DNA of 64,000 nucleotides from Hymenobacter fodinae (GTDB lineage: Bacteria; Bacteroidota; Bacteroidia; Cytophagales; Hymenobacteraceae): the NCBI RefSeq assembly GCF_004745825.1, contig NZ_SRLA01000002.1:1364001-1428000 (forward strand), read 5' to 3'. Shown here piece by piece: positions 18,309-27,245 of the stretch. The position numbers were made by a program, and so were the translations under genes. Under the pieces are notes generated by a model. The model was not told where the DNA came from. It did not search any database and saw nothing but the letters and a program-made list of their open reading frames with translations. Every line of letters starts with the position of its first letter. Position 1 is the first letter of the stretch.

Positions 18309-19316
18309 CTACTTGGCCGCCTTCACGCCTTCAGTGGTCATCACCACGCGCTTCATCGTGCCATCCTTATTGTAGTACAGTTGGTCGATGCACACGGAGC
18401 GCCGGAAGCTGCCGCCATCAGTCGGGATGCTGCCATTGTGGTAAATGAAGTACGACTGTCCTTTGAAGTCGATGATAGCCTGGTGGTTGGTGTTGGAGTT
18501 GCCCGCTACCTCGTTCAGAATGCCCTTAAATTCCCAGGGACCCTCGATGCTGCGGCTCATGGCGTAGGCAATCTTCTCCGGAAACTGGTAAGCGTAGCTC
18601 AGGTAGTACCAGCCGTTGTGCTTGTGAATCCAAGGGGCTTCCGTGAACTTGGGCAGGGTAGTCACCTTGTTGATAGGTCCATCCAGCTCCGTCATGTTGG
18701 GCTTCAGCTTGGCCCAGTAGCAGTTGGTATTGCCCCAGTACAGGTAAGCCTGTCCCTTGTCGTCGATGTAAACGGTTGGGTCAATGTCGTCCCAGGAGAT
18801 GGGGCTCTCCGTCATGTTATTGGTGATGATGGCCGAGCCACGGGCATCTTTGAACGGCCCCGTGGGGCTATCCGACACGGCCACACCAATAGACTTACCC
18901 GGAATCGAGCCGTGCTCTACGGCCACGTACCAGTAGAATTTGCCGTTGCGTTCAATCACCTGCGAGGCCCAGGCATCGCCTTTAGCCCAGGAAAAGGCCT
19001 TCACGCTCAGTGGCGAGGGGTGCTCCTTCCAGTTAACCATGTCGGTGGAGGAGTAGCAAAGCCAGTCGTTCATCACGTAGCGCTCCTGCCGGGCCGGCGC
19101 TTCGTCGTGGCCCGTGTAGAGGTACACGGTGCCCTTGTACACCATGGCAGCGGGGTCGGCGGTGTACTTGTCCTTGATGATGGGGTTACCCACCTTGGGC
19201 TCCGGCAGGGCCTGCCCCAGCGCCGCTGTGGGCGCCAGGGTAGGAGTAGTTACCGCCAATGCTAGGCCAGTCAGCAGGGTGCGCGTAGCGGGCAGCAGAG
19301 AGAAGTTCATCGTCAT
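18309..19316 (-). CDS. GH43 family alpha-L-arabinofuranosidase / beta-xylosidase-like
   Basis: Exported inverting glycosidase of 335 residues. After the signal peptide (MTMNFSLLPATRTLLTGLALAVTT) the GH43 acids appear in YTADPAAMVYKG (base), DDIDPTVYIDDKG (modulator) and FTEAPWIH (acid). The sequence is clearly a different subfamily from the two arabinanases: it has TGHDEAP after the first blade and GNSNTNHQAI near the end. Likely removes arabinose side chains or acts on arabino-oligosaccharides; xylosidase activity is possible. It begins 12 bases after the stop of the GH51 gene, so the two form an operon. ATG codons at 19316 and 19310 are both possible. Confidence 0.88.
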   Translation of the reverse strand: MTMNFSLLPATRTLLTGLALAVTTPTLAPTAALGQALPEPKVGNPIIKDKYTADPAAMVYKGTVYLYTGHDEAPARQERYVMNDWLCYSSTDMVNWKEHPSPLSVKAFSWAKGDAWASQVIERNGKFYWYVAVEHGSIPGKSIGVAVSDSPTGPFKDARGSAIITNNMTESPISWDDIDPTVYIDDKGQAYLYWGNTNCYWAKLKPNMTELDGPINKVTTLPKFTEAPWIHKHNGWYYLSYAYQFPEKIAYAMSRSIEGPWEFKGILNEVAGNSNTNHQAIIDFKGQSYFIYHNGSIPTDGGSFRRSVCIDQLYYNKDGTMKRVVMTTEGVKAAK

Positions 19317-19328
19317 GTCGGCGGCTGA

Positions 19329-21437
19329 TTAACGCTTGCCCGGAATGCGCAGCACCGTGAACGAGTTCGGGGCCAGCGTGTAGGTCACGTTCGAGGACTT
19401 CACCTTGAACGATTCGTCCTTGGGGGCAATGTTCATGGGCTGCTCTAAGCTGTTCACGGCATTCAGGTCGTTGCTGGCCAGCACGGTGGCTTTACCGGCT
19501 TTGCCCAGCTTCTTCACGCCCTGTAGGTTGATGGTAACCGGACGTGCCGCCGTGGAGTAGTTCACCAGCTTCACAATGATTTCGCCGGTTTTATCGTCGG
19601 CCGTGGCGCTGCTGAACAGGTTGCCCTCCCCATTTTTGGCATTGCCACCGCGCTGCACGGGCAGCATGGTGGTGCCAGGGTTGGTGGAGTACATCTTCTG
19701 CACGTAGTAGTTCGGCGTGCCGTACGCTTTCAGGTTGTCAAACCAGATCATATCGGGCGTCCATTGCCAGGCATCCACGTGGGCAAACAGTGGGGCGTAA
19801 GAAGCCATTACTACCTTATCGGCGTTGCGCTCTAGGCCAGTCATGAAGGCCGCTTCCGAGATGGCGCAGTCCCAGCTGTTCTTGTTGTCGGGGCTACCGA
19901 TAGCTACGCTCTGGGCAGCGTACTCGCCGGCGAAGATCTTAGAGCCGGTGGTGGGGTAGTTGTCGTAGCGGCCCACGTTCTGGCGGAACCATTCTGGCTT
20001 GGCGTAGTAGTGCTCGTCAATCACCTCGGCGTTCAGCTCGCGCAGGCGTTGGGTAGCCTTAGTGAACAGGTCGCCGTCGGGGCTCGGGCCCGCGCTGGAT
20101 ACGATGTTCATCTTGGGGTACTTCGCCTTAATGGCTTTCATAAACGGCTCGTAGCGCTCCAGGTACTGAGGGCCCCATTGCTCGTTGCCAATGCCGATGT
20201 ACTTTAGGTTGAACGGTGCGGCGTGACCCATGGCTACGCGCTTGGCGCCCCAGGGGCTGCTGGCGGAGCCGTTGGCAAACTCAATCAAATCCAGGGCATC
20301 CTGAATGAAGGTTTCCAGCGTTGGGTCGTCGTCTTCGTGGTTGTGCGACGAGCCAGTATTCGGGCCACTAGCTGCTACCCCCGAAACGGGGGCCAGCTCG
20401 GCGGAGTTGAACTGGCAGGCCATACCCACATTCAGAATCGGCACGGGCTCGGCGCCAATGTCTTCGGAAAGCTGGAAATACTCAAAAAATCCCAGACCAA
20501 ACGACTGGTAGTAGTCGGGGGTAGAGCGGTGCTTGAACTCCATGTTCCAGCGGTTTACCAGCGGCACGCGGTTGGCCACGTCGCCGATAGTTTCTTTCCA
20601 CTGGTATCGCTCCGTGAGGTTGCGGCCCTCCACAATGCAGCCACCGGGGAAGCGCAGGAAGCCGGGGTTCATGTCCTTGAGCAGCTGCACTAAATCGGTG
20701 CGCAGGCCATTCTCGCGGTTTTTGTAGGTATCCTTCGGAAACAGCGAAACCACGTCGATGTCGAGGGTGCCAGCTCCTTCCATGGTCAGCTTCAGGCGAG
20801 CCCGCTGGGCCGTACCCGACGACTTCAGCACCGCCGTGTACTTCTTCCACTCGCCCGTAAGGCCCGTTATGGTGGTCTGGGCTAGCACTTTACCCGAGGG
20901 GCCAGCTTCGGGGCCGCCCGCGCCGCGACCTTCCTCCTCCAAGGTCACATTCAGGCCGCTCACGCTGCCGGGGCCTTTGCGCAGGTACACCGAGAAGGTA
21001 TACTCGCCGCCCTGTTTCACACCCATGCCCCGGAAGCCTTCATTGATAAAGCCCGCGTCGGGGCTAGCCGTGGTGGCCGTCATGCGCAGGAAATGGTTGT
21101 TCTGGGCGCTGATGGGCTGCTGGCTCGATACCGTGTAGGTGGAAAGCGCAGCCGCACCCCGGATACCGCGCCAACCAATCAGGTGCTCATCCAGCTCAAA
21201 CGACTTGTTCTTCACCAACTCGGGGTACAAGCCACCATCGGCGGCAAAGTTGATGTCCTCGAAGAAGAGGCCGTACATCGTTTTCTGAATGGGTGCGCCA
21301 GGCTTGTTCACCTGCACGGTGATGATATTGGCGGCGGTAGGGGCAGTCTGGGCAAAGGCAGCGCCTAAACCCAGCGTACCAAGGAAAGCTAGGCCAGTAA
21401 CAAGCGGCGTAAGGCGGGTGGGAGAAGATGTGGGCAT
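19329..21437 (-). CDS. GH51 alpha-L-arabinofuranosidase with N-terminal carbohydrate-binding region
   Basis: Exported enzyme of 702 residues releasing terminal arabinofuranose. A signal peptide (MPTSSPTRLTPLVTGLAFLGTLGLGAAFAQ) precedes a family-typical start (GLFFEDINFAADGGLYPELVKNKSFE). A CBM4-like sandwich interrupts (about 75-210), then the GH51 barrel follows. The acid/base Glu is in GIGNEQWGPQ and the nucleophile Glu in KIFAGEYAAQS. The C-terminal beta domain ends in YTLAPNSFTVLRIPGK. The ATG at 21437 starts the signal peptide. It is the first gene of an operon with the GH43 at 18309 and is divergent from the LacI gene; an operator lies at 21561. Confidence 0.94.
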   Translation of the reverse strand: MPTSSPTRLTPLVTGLAFLGTLGLGAAFAQTAPTAANIITVQVNKPGAPIQKTMYGLFFEDINFAADGGLYPELVKNKSFELDEHLIGWRGIRGAAALSTYTVSSQQPISAQNNHFLRMTATTASPDAGFINEGFRGMGVKQGGEYTFSVYLRKGPGSVSGLNVTLEEEGRGAGGPEAGPSGKVLAQTTITGLTGEWKKYTAVLKSSGTAQRARLKLTMEGAGTLDIDVVSLFPKDTYKNRENGLRTDLVQLLKDMNPGFLRFPGGCIVEGRNLTERYQWKETIGDVANRVPLVNRWNMEFKHRSTPDYYQSFGLGFFEYFQLSEDIGAEPVPILNVGMACQFNSAELAPVSGVAASGPNTGSSHNHEDDDPTLETFIQDALDLIEFANGSASSPWGAKRVAMGHAAPFNLKYIGIGNEQWGPQYLERYEPFMKAIKAKYPKMNIVSSAGPSPDGDLFTKATQRLRELNAEVIDEHYYAKPEWFRQNVGRYDNYPTTGSKIFAGEYAAQSVAIGSPDNKNSWDCAISEAAFMTGLERNADKVVMASYAPLFAHVDAWQWTPDMIWFDNLKAYGTPNYYVQKMYSTNPGTTMLPVQRGGNAKNGEGNLFSSATADDKTGEIIVKLVNYSTAARPVTINLQGVKKLGKAGKATVLASNDLNAVNSLEQPMNIAPKDESFKVKSSNVTYTLAPNSFTVLRIPGKR

Positions 21438-21560
21438 GGTGATAATGAAGTGAGCAAATGACACAGAAGTCGGAAAGGCAGGGAGTACAGCGCGATTCGC
21501 CTATGAATGAGATTTTCCAGGTTGGGGACACAGAAAATATGGTGAACCTACCTTCGTTTG

Positions 21561-21576
21561 GCACAATCGATTGTGT
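21561..21576. promoter_or_regulatory. LacI-type operator upstream of the GH51 operon
   Basis: GCACAATCGATTGTGT: the inner 14 bases CACAATCGATTGTG form a perfect palindrome. This is the best-conserved site of the set. Confidence 0.8.
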
Positions 21577-21740
21577 AAAGTAAACAGAAAATCAAATAAG
21601 TTGAAGGACATTTGAAAATAAAGGTCGAGTTCGGGGTGCAACTGTTCAGCTGCGCCAGTGTCCGTAAACCCTAGAATTCGGTTATAAATCAAATCCTGAA
21701 TAGCTCAGAATGCGTTCTGACCCCAGATAGTTATATATTT

Positions 21741-21756
21741 ACACAAAGCATTGTGC
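21741..21756. promoter_or_regulatory. LacI-type operator upstream of its own regulator gene
   Basis: ACACAAAGCATTGTGC, 14 bases before the LacI start codon at 21770. It indicates negative autoregulation. Confidence 0.7.
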
Positions 21757-21769
21757 AGCATCCCGCAAT

Positions 21770-22906
21770 ATGGCTCCTCGAAAAAAGCAAGCACCCGAAC
21801 AAAATACTACCACTCCCGTCTCTATGGCCGACCTGGCCCGGGAGCTGGGCGTGTCGATGACCACTATTTCGCGGGCGCTCAGCGACCATTATAGCATCGG
21901 GCCCGCCATGAAGCAGAAGGTGCTTAAGCTGGCCAAGAAGTATAACTACCAGCCCAACCGTTTGGCCTCGGCTCTGCGCAAAGGCAAAAGCCAGCTGCTG
22001 GGCATTGTGGTGCCCTATATCGAGGGGCGCTTCTTTCCCTCGGTGGTTCACGGCATTGAGTCGGCGGCCAGCAAAGCGGGGTACAACGTTATCATCTGCC
22101 AGTCGAATGAGGATGTAGCCCAGGAGCGCCGCAACCTCGATATTCTGCTCAGCGCGCAGGTAGCAGGCGTGCTGGTTTCCTTGTCGCGCACCACCCGCGA
22201 CTTCCGGCACTTTGAGAAGCTACGCAGCCGTGGCCTACCGCTGGTATTTTTCGACCGTATTGTGGAGGGTGACAACGTGAATGCCGTGGTGCTCGACGAC
22301 CAGGAGGGGGGCTACGTAGCGACGCGCCACCTAATTGAGCAAGGCTGCCGCCGCATTGCGCACATTGCCGGCCCCCAGCACCTGAACATCTATAAAAACC
22401 GCCGCCAGGGCTACCTCGATGCGCTCCGGGAAGCGGGCCTGCCCGAAGACGAGAGCCTGATTGTGTACACCGATATGGTACAAAGCCAGGCGGTAGATGC
22501 TATGCGCGAGCTGCTGGCCGCTCCTAACCGGCCAGATGGCGTGTTTGCCGCCGGCGACTACGGGGCCTTGGGCGCTCAACAGGAAGTGCAGCGACAAGGG
22601 CTGCGCGTGCCGCAAGACGTGGCCATTGCGGGCTTCAGCAACGAAACGTTCACCGTCGTGACGGAGCCCTCGCTTACCACCATCGACCAGCGCTGTGAGG
22701 AAATGGGGCAGGCCGCCGTACGGTTGCTGCTGGAACTGATTGAGGCCGATGGCCGACCCTTCGCGCCCCGCCAAGTGGCGTTGCGCCCCGAGCTGCTGGT
22801 GCGCAATTCCTCGGTGCGTAACTCCTCGGTGCGTAATTCTGCGGTGCGCCACCCCGAGCAAGAGCGCCTGGTAGAAGTAACTGCCAAGGCCCGCAAACTG
22901 GCGTAA
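21770..22906 (+). CDS. LacI family transcriptional regulator of the arabinan genes
   Basis: DNA-binding repressor of 378 residues. The N-terminal helix-turn-helix is at about 17-70 (SMADLARELGVSMTTISRALSDHYSIGPAMKQKVLKLAKKYNYQPNRLASAL), followed by a periplasmic-binding-protein-like effector domain (LLGIVVPYIEGRFFPSVVHGIESAASKAGYNVIICQS). It is divergent from the GH51 operon, and matching palindromes sit at its own start, at both arabinanase units and at tkt. Arabinose or an arabino-oligosaccharide is the probable inducer (inference). Its C terminus carries an odd threefold repeat of a V-R-N-S-[SA] unit (15-base DNA repeat, about 22798-22845), then an Ala/Lys-rich tail, beyond the usual end of the family. 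Confidence 0.93.
   Translation: MAPRKKQAPEQNTTTPVSMADLARELGVSMTTISRALSDHYSIGPAMKQKVLKLAKKYNYQPNRLASALRKGKSQLLGIVVPYIEGRFFPSVVHGIESAASKAGYNVIICQSNEDVAQERRNLDILLSAQVAGVLVSLSRTTRDFRHFEKLRSRGLPLVFFDRIVEGDNVNAVVLDDQEGGYVATRHLIEQGCRRIAHIAGPQHLNIYKNRRQGYLDALREAGLPEDESLIVYTDMVQSQAVDAMRELLAAPNRPDGVFAAGDYGALGAQQEVQRQGLRVPQDVAIAGFSNETFTVVTEPSLTTIDQRCEEMGQAAVRLLLELIEADGRPFAPRQVALRPELLVRNSSVRNSSVRNSAVRHPEQERLVEVTAKARKLA
22797..22850 (+). repeat. Triple 15-base tandem repeat in the LacI 3' end
   Basis: GTGCGCAATTCCTCG, GTGCGTAACTCCTCG and GTGCGTAATTCTGCG lie head to tail, followed by GTGCGCC. They encode VRNSS, VRNSS and VRNSA. Confidence 0.85.
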
Positions 22907-23086
22907 TGGGTAAAAGACACAAACTGCCTGGTTACTGACAGTGGCGGAGTGTATGCTAGGCCACTAGTTAAAAGAGGTGTATGCTGGACATTTCTGCGCC
23001 CAACAGTAAGCACGAGAAGTACGCTTTATCTCCAGCTAAAACTAACCGTGCGGTCGGCTCCGTATAGATTCCGAACTTCTCTCCGC

Positions 23087-23887
23087 ATGCACTTGAACCG
23101 CATCTTTGCTTTCTCGCTTCTCGCAGGCACGCTAGGCGCCCTAGCCTCCTTCACCACTGCTCCCAAGTCCACGCGGACATATAGAGCTGATCTGGCCGTT
23201 GCACCCGCTGCCTTTGACCACTCCAGCTACGACCGGCTGCTGAAGAAGTATGTCAACGAAAAAGGGCAGGTAAACTACAAGGGACTAAAAGCGAATCAGA
23301 AGGAGTTCAATCAGTACCTGCAGCTGCTGAGCAAGAACCCGCCCACGGCCAGTTGGAGCAAGCCGGAGCAGATGGCCTACTGGATTAATGCCTACAATGC
23401 GTACACCATCCGCCTGATTTTGGACCACTACCCGGTGCAGAGCATCAAAGACATTGGCTCAAAAATTCAGATTCCGCTGGTGACCACGCCTTGGGCCTCG
23501 AAGTTCTTCACCATTGGGGGCAACAACATGAGCCTCGACGAGATTGAACACGGCACGCTGCGCAAAAAGTACAACGACCCGCGTATTCACTTCGCACTGG
23601 TGTGCGCTTCGGTTTCGTGCCCACGCCTGCGCAATGAGGCCTACACCGCCGCGCAGCTCGACCGCCAGCTCGACGACCAGGGCCGCGACTTCCTGAATAA
23701 CCCGAGCAAAAACAAAGTCGGGAAGAGCGAGGCCCAACTTTCCAAGTATTTCGACTGGTACAAGAGCGACTGGACTGAGAACGGGCAGTCGGTGGCAAGC
23801 TGGGTAAACCGGTACTCCACCACCAAAATGGACCCCAACGCTAAGGTTACCTACCTCGACTACAACTGGAACCTCAACGGCCAATAG
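23087..23887 (+). CDS. DUF547 domain exported protein
   Basis: Exported protein of 266 residues and unknown function. A signal peptide (MHLNRIFAFSLLAGTLGALASF) is followed by the DUF547 domain (about 70-220), with its conserved stretch AYWINAYNAYTIRLILDHYP, IEHGTLRKKYNDPRIHFALVCASVSCPRL and YFDWYKSDW. Conserved Asn, His and Cys residues give the family a resemblance to cysteine-type enzymes, but no activity is established. The ATG at 23087 begins the signal peptide. It stands alone between the LacI gene and a convergent esterase. Confidence 0.9.
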   Translation: MHLNRIFAFSLLAGTLGALASFTTAPKSTRTYRADLAVAPAAFDHSSYDRLLKKYVNEKGQVNYKGLKANQKEFNQYLQLLSKNPPTASWSKPEQMAYWINAYNAYTIRLILDHYPVQSIKDIGSKIQIPLVTTPWASKFFTIGGNNMSLDEIEHGTLRKKYNDPRIHFALVCASVSCPRLRNEAYTAAQLDRQLDDQGRDFLNNPSKNKVGKSEAQLSKYFDWYKSDWTENGQSVASWVNRYSTTKMDPNAKVTYLDYNWNLNGQ

Positions 23888-23924
23888 TCCTGGCAGAAGG
23901 GCTAACCCAACAGATGTACTGCCG

Positions 23925-23971
23925 CGCTAGGCCACTCCGCAACCTCGTTAGCGTTGCGGAGTGACCTAGCG
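23925..23971. terminator. Terminator-like hairpin built from the CTAGGCCACT word
   Basis: CGCTAGGCCACTCCGCAAC (23925-23943) pairs with GTTGCGGAGTGACCTAGCG (23953-23971) with one mismatch; the loop is CTCGTTAGC. It lies between two convergent genes and is followed by a short T-rich stretch (TGTTTACTCT). Confidence 0.7.
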
Positions 23972-24017
23972 TGTTTACTCTCCTCTAATTGTGCCGGCGC
24001 GCTCCGGCTACATGCGG

Positions 24018-24881
24018 CTAGCGGAGGCGTGGAAGGGGAGCCCGTTGTAGGTGCTGCATGGCTTTGGCGTAGCGGTGGCCTAGCAACCGAGCTGAGGCCG
24101 CATCAAAATGCAGTTGGTCGCCGCGGTCATGGGTGCCTTTGCTGCTGACATAGGTGTAGTGGCCTACGTCTTGCTTGAGCTGAACTAGGGCGTGGTTGAT
24201 GCGCTTTAGGCTGGGGTTTGGATGCCGCTTGCCATCGGGGTCGGGCCCGGCAAGTTGGAAAGCGGGCAGCTCACCGGCCACGAAGGGCACGGTTGGTGCC
24301 TGCAAATCTTGACGGAAGCGGCCAATTAGGGTCTGCAGCTTCTGGCGGTATGCCGCGCTTTTCTCCGGCGTGCTGTCCGTCTCGCCTTGGTGCCAGATAA
24401 TGCCGGCCAGCGTGCCCTGCTGCAAGGCAAGGCGGGTCCGGGCTAAGGCATCATCGTAGGGCTTCACCTGAGTGTCGGGGAAGTAGGCGCCGGGCTGCCA
24501 CACATCAATGCCCGAGCCACCCACGGCGCACGGAATCAGACCGATAACCACGCTGGTGTCCAGCGCCGCCATATCGCGCCCAAACGTGAGGCCGGGGCCC
24601 ACGCCTGCCGTCGGCTTGTCGAAGTGAACGGGGTCTTGGGCTAATTCCCATTGCCCATCTTTATTTAACCGCAGCACCCGCGGGGTTGGCACGGTATCCT
24701 GAGCCTCCACTAGGCCGCGCCCCGCCATATTCGACTGGCCTACGAGCAGGTACAACTGAAACTTCTCCTTGCGCGGGGGCGGCAGCTGCTGGGTGCGAGC
24801 CACAGGTAGCAAGCTCTGGGCCTGAGCCGATGCGGCAAGTACGGGTAACAGCAACAAGGCAAGAAGCGCAGAGTAGGTCAT
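24018..24881 (-). CDS. Sialate O-acetylesterase / CE6-like acetylesterase
   Basis: Exported SGNH-type esterase of 287 residues. A signal peptide (MTYSALLALLLLPVLAASAQAQ) is followed by the SASA-domain blocks: GQSNMAGRG with the nucleophile Ser, CAVGGSGIDVWQPG, IIWHQGETDST, and GDQLHFDAASARLLGHRYA with the Asp-x-x-His-type pair. The closest characterised group is CE6 acetyl xylan esterase; sialate acetylesterases share the fold. It should remove acetyl groups from plant polysaccharide, consistent with the adjacent GH2 enzyme, whose gene ends 67 bases upstream on the same strand. Confidence 0.85.
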   Translation of the reverse strand: MTYSALLALLLLPVLAASAQAQSLLPVARTQQLPPPRKEKFQLYLLVGQSNMAGRGLVEAQDTVPTPRVLRLNKDGQWELAQDPVHFDKPTAGVGPGLTFGRDMAALDTSVVIGLIPCAVGGSGIDVWQPGAYFPDTQVKPYDDALARTRLALQQGTLAGIIWHQGETDSTPEKSAAYRQKLQTLIGRFRQDLQAPTVPFVAGELPAFQLAGPDPDGKRHPNPSLKRINHALVQLKQDVGHYTYVSSKGTHDRGDQLHFDAASARLLGHRYAKAMQHLQRAPLPRLR

Positions 24882-24948
24882 GGCTGCACGGACCGGCGGC
24901 GAAACTTGTACGGAGATGCGGCAAGCTAAGCTCCTGCCGATAGAGTTA

Positions 24949-26814
24949 TTACTTACCGTCGTACTGTTGCGCCATCTGCCGGTAATACTCCTGCAGCACG
25001 TAAAAGGCTTTCTTCTTGGTACCCGTGCTGGAAATTAATCCTTTGCGGTTGAAGCCGTTCTGATACACCGGGTGCTGGCGGCGGGTAGCCCGGAAGTCTG
25101 CCAGAATCCAGGGCGTCATGCCGCGGAGGTTCTTGATGGTGCTCAGCATTTTCAGCTGATTCTGATAGAGCGCCTCCTGGTATTCCTCGCTCCAGCGCGT
25201 TTCGGCGTCGCCGTGGTAGCCGGCCAGAGCATCGCCCCCAAACTCACTAATCATCACGGGTTTGTTGTACTTGATGTCGAAGGTGTACTTGGTGATTTCG
25301 CTGGGGCTACCTCCCCAATACCAGCCGGCGTACTCATTGAAAGTAGTCAGGTCGAGAACTTCGCCCAGGGGGTCGTCCACGTGCACTACGTTATCGGGGG
25401 TGCGGTGCAGTTCCAGGGCCGCAGAAATCAGACGGGTGTCATCAAGAGCGCGGGCCTTGGTGGCCAGGTTGGTCATGAACTTCAGGCGCGGCTCCCCCAA
25501 AGGCGTCTCGTTGCCCACCGACCATACCACCACACTGGCGCGGTTCTTCCCCATTGAAATCAGGTCCGAGAGCTGCGTTTCCGCATTCTGGTAGGTGGCG
25601 GGGTTCTCCCAGGCTATGGTCCAGTACACGGGTACCTCCGCCCAAACCAGCAAGCCCATTTCATCGGCCAGCTTCAGCATTGTCTCATTGTGGGGGTAGT
25701 GGGCTAGGCGCACATAGTTACAGCCTAATTCTTTAGCCCACGTCAGGAGCATGCGCAGGTCGCCTTCGCCGCGGGCACGCCCTGGTATCAGGGGGTTCTC
25801 ATCGTGAATTGAAATACCCCGCAGATACGTTGATTTCCCGTTCAGTAAAATATCAGCACCGCGCGTCTGAATGGTGCGGAAACCGATCTGGTCCTGCACC
25901 ATATCGTTGCCGCTGCTGAGGGCCACGTTGTAAAGCTTAGGGCGTTGCGGCGACCATCGCACCAGCTTTTTGGCGGGCAGCCGGAAGGTGGCACGTCCTG
26001 CCGCATCAGTCTTCAAAGTTTGCTTGAGGCCTGCCTCACTGATGGTAAGCGTAACCGATTGATTAGCTAGGCCATTGCCCGCGAGCTGCACGTAGCCCGC
26101 CATAGTATTGGGGTCGTTTTTGGCTAGCTGTACTTTGTAGTCGGTGATATAAGTATTAGGCGTTTCGGCAATGAATACGTCGCGGGTAATACCGCCGTAG
26201 TTCCACCAATCGGTATTTATGGTGGGCACCTCGTTAGGGTGGCGCGTATTATCAGCCTTCACAACCACAAAATTGTCGCCGTTGGGGCTAAGCTGGCTGG
26301 TGATGTCGTATTGAATGGGCGTGAAGCCACCCTTGTGCATGCCCAGCTTCTTGCCATTCAAATAAATGTGCGACTCATAGTTGATGGCTCCGAAGTACAG
26401 GAAGTACCGCTTGCCTGCTTTAGGCGCGAGGTTGAAGCTTTTCTTGTACCAGATGGTGCCCTCGTAGTAGAGTAGCTTGGGGTCTTGGGAGTTCCAGTCG
26501 CCGGGCACCTGCAGCGCCGCCGATTTATCAAAGTCGTATTCAATCAGCTCCGGCTCCTGCTTGCTGCTGGGCTTCTGGTTGTCGTAGTAGCCCCCTTTGC
26601 CCGATTTCGATTGGTCGAAGGCCTCGCGGCGGTAGTCGTAAAACCCATTCTCATAAGGGTCGATGATGTAGTTCCAACTGCCGTTGAGGCTGAGCACGCG
26701 GCGCGCAGGCGCATTCTGCAGTAAGGGCGACTGAGCTTGTAGCCGCGGGGACGTGACGCCGCCAACCAGCAGCAACACAAGCAGGAGAGGTTTCAGCAGG
26801 GGATGGGATACCAT
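24949..26814 (-). CDS. GH2 beta-galactosidase / beta-glucuronidase-like enzyme
   Basis: Exported retaining glycosidase of 621 residues. A signal peptide (MVSHPLLKPLLLVLLLVGGV) precedes the three-domain GH2 core: sugar-binding sandwich (NGSWNYIIDPYENGFYDY...), immunoglobulin-like domain, and barrel beginning at GISIHDENPLIPGRARGEGD. The acid/base Glu is in VWSVGNETPLGEP and the nucleophile Glu in MISEFGGDALAGYHGDAETRWSEEYQ. The layout and length fit beta-glucuronidase-like GH2 members better than the 1000-residue beta-galactosidases; exact substrate unknown. It is divergent from a LacI gene with an operator at 27071. Confidence 0.88.
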   Translation of the reverse strand: MVSHPLLKPLLLVLLLVGGVTSPRLQAQSPLLQNAPARRVLSLNGSWNYIIDPYENGFYDYRREAFDQSKSGKGGYYDNQKPSSKQEPELIEYDFDKSAALQVPGDWNSQDPKLLYYEGTIWYKKSFNLAPKAGKRYFLYFGAINYESHIYLNGKKLGMHKGGFTPIQYDITSQLSPNGDNFVVVKADNTRHPNEVPTINTDWWNYGGITRDVFIAETPNTYITDYKVQLAKNDPNTMAGYVQLAGNGLANQSVTLTISEAGLKQTLKTDAAGRATFRLPAKKLVRWSPQRPKLYNVALSSGNDMVQDQIGFRTIQTRGADILLNGKSTYLRGISIHDENPLIPGRARGEGDLRMLLTWAKELGCNYVRLAHYPHNETMLKLADEMGLLVWAEVPVYWTIAWENPATYQNAETQLSDLISMGKNRASVVVWSVGNETPLGEPRLKFMTNLATKARALDDTRLISAALELHRTPDNVVHVDDPLGEVLDLTTFNEYAGWYWGGSPSEITKYTFDIKYNKPVMISEFGGDALAGYHGDAETRWSEEYQEALYQNQLKMLSTIKNLRGMTPWILADFRATRRQHPVYQNGFNRKGLISSTGTKKKAFYVLQEYYRQMAQQYDGK

Positions 26815-27245
26815 TAAGCTAGCGGGTAAATAGGTAGAGCAGTGAGCAGATTTTCAGGGCGTAAAACAGACGGTCAAGATAGCAATAGGGCTGCTGCATA
26901 AAACAACGAGTGGCCTAGGCCTATACCCGCCTCACAGCCGCGGCCGCACGGCGGAGCGCCCCATGCACGATTTTGCTACGGCCGGCAGTTGCAATGTCTA
27001 TAGCCCTGCCTGCGCCCGCCAAGTACGCCACACTTGCAGTGATGTGAGTAGGCCCACATTAGTTTATCTACGCAAACGTTTACGATATCCGGTTCCAATC
27101 TTCGGCCTGGCGAGCTGTTAGGCGGCTGAGTTGGGCAAAACGCGCCACCAACGGCCATTTGGCATTGCCTAAAATGCGTTAGCTTTACCAAGCTCGGCTA
27201 CAATTCACACCACTCACCTTTCTGGTTGTAGCACACGAGTAGTCC
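26815..27245. promoter_or_regulatory. Divergent control region between GH2 and second LacI gene
   Basis: A 431-base gap. It holds the operator at 27071-27084 and one GGCCTAGGCC near 26913. No further gene was seen. Confidence 0.6.
27071..27084. promoter_or_regulatory. LacI-type operator (CGCAAACGTTTACG)
   Basis: A near-perfect palindrome with the AAACGTTT centre typical of LacI/CcpA-like sites. It differs from the ACACAA-N4-TTGTGT sites of the first LacI protein. It sits between the divergent GH2 and LacI genes. Confidence 0.7.

Larger units (their letters stand above)
21438..21769. promoter_or_regulatory. Divergent control region between GH51 and LacI genes
   Basis: A 332-base region, more AT-rich than its surroundings, holding two LacI-type operators (21561-21576 and 21741-21756). 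Both promoters must lie here. I could not identify a full Bacteroidota -33/-7 promoter pair with confidence. Confidence 0.7.

Noticed and set aside
18291..19265. 324-residue plus-strand open frame opposite a GH43 gene
   Set aside because: Shadow frame; the minus-strand GH43 shows all catalytic residues.
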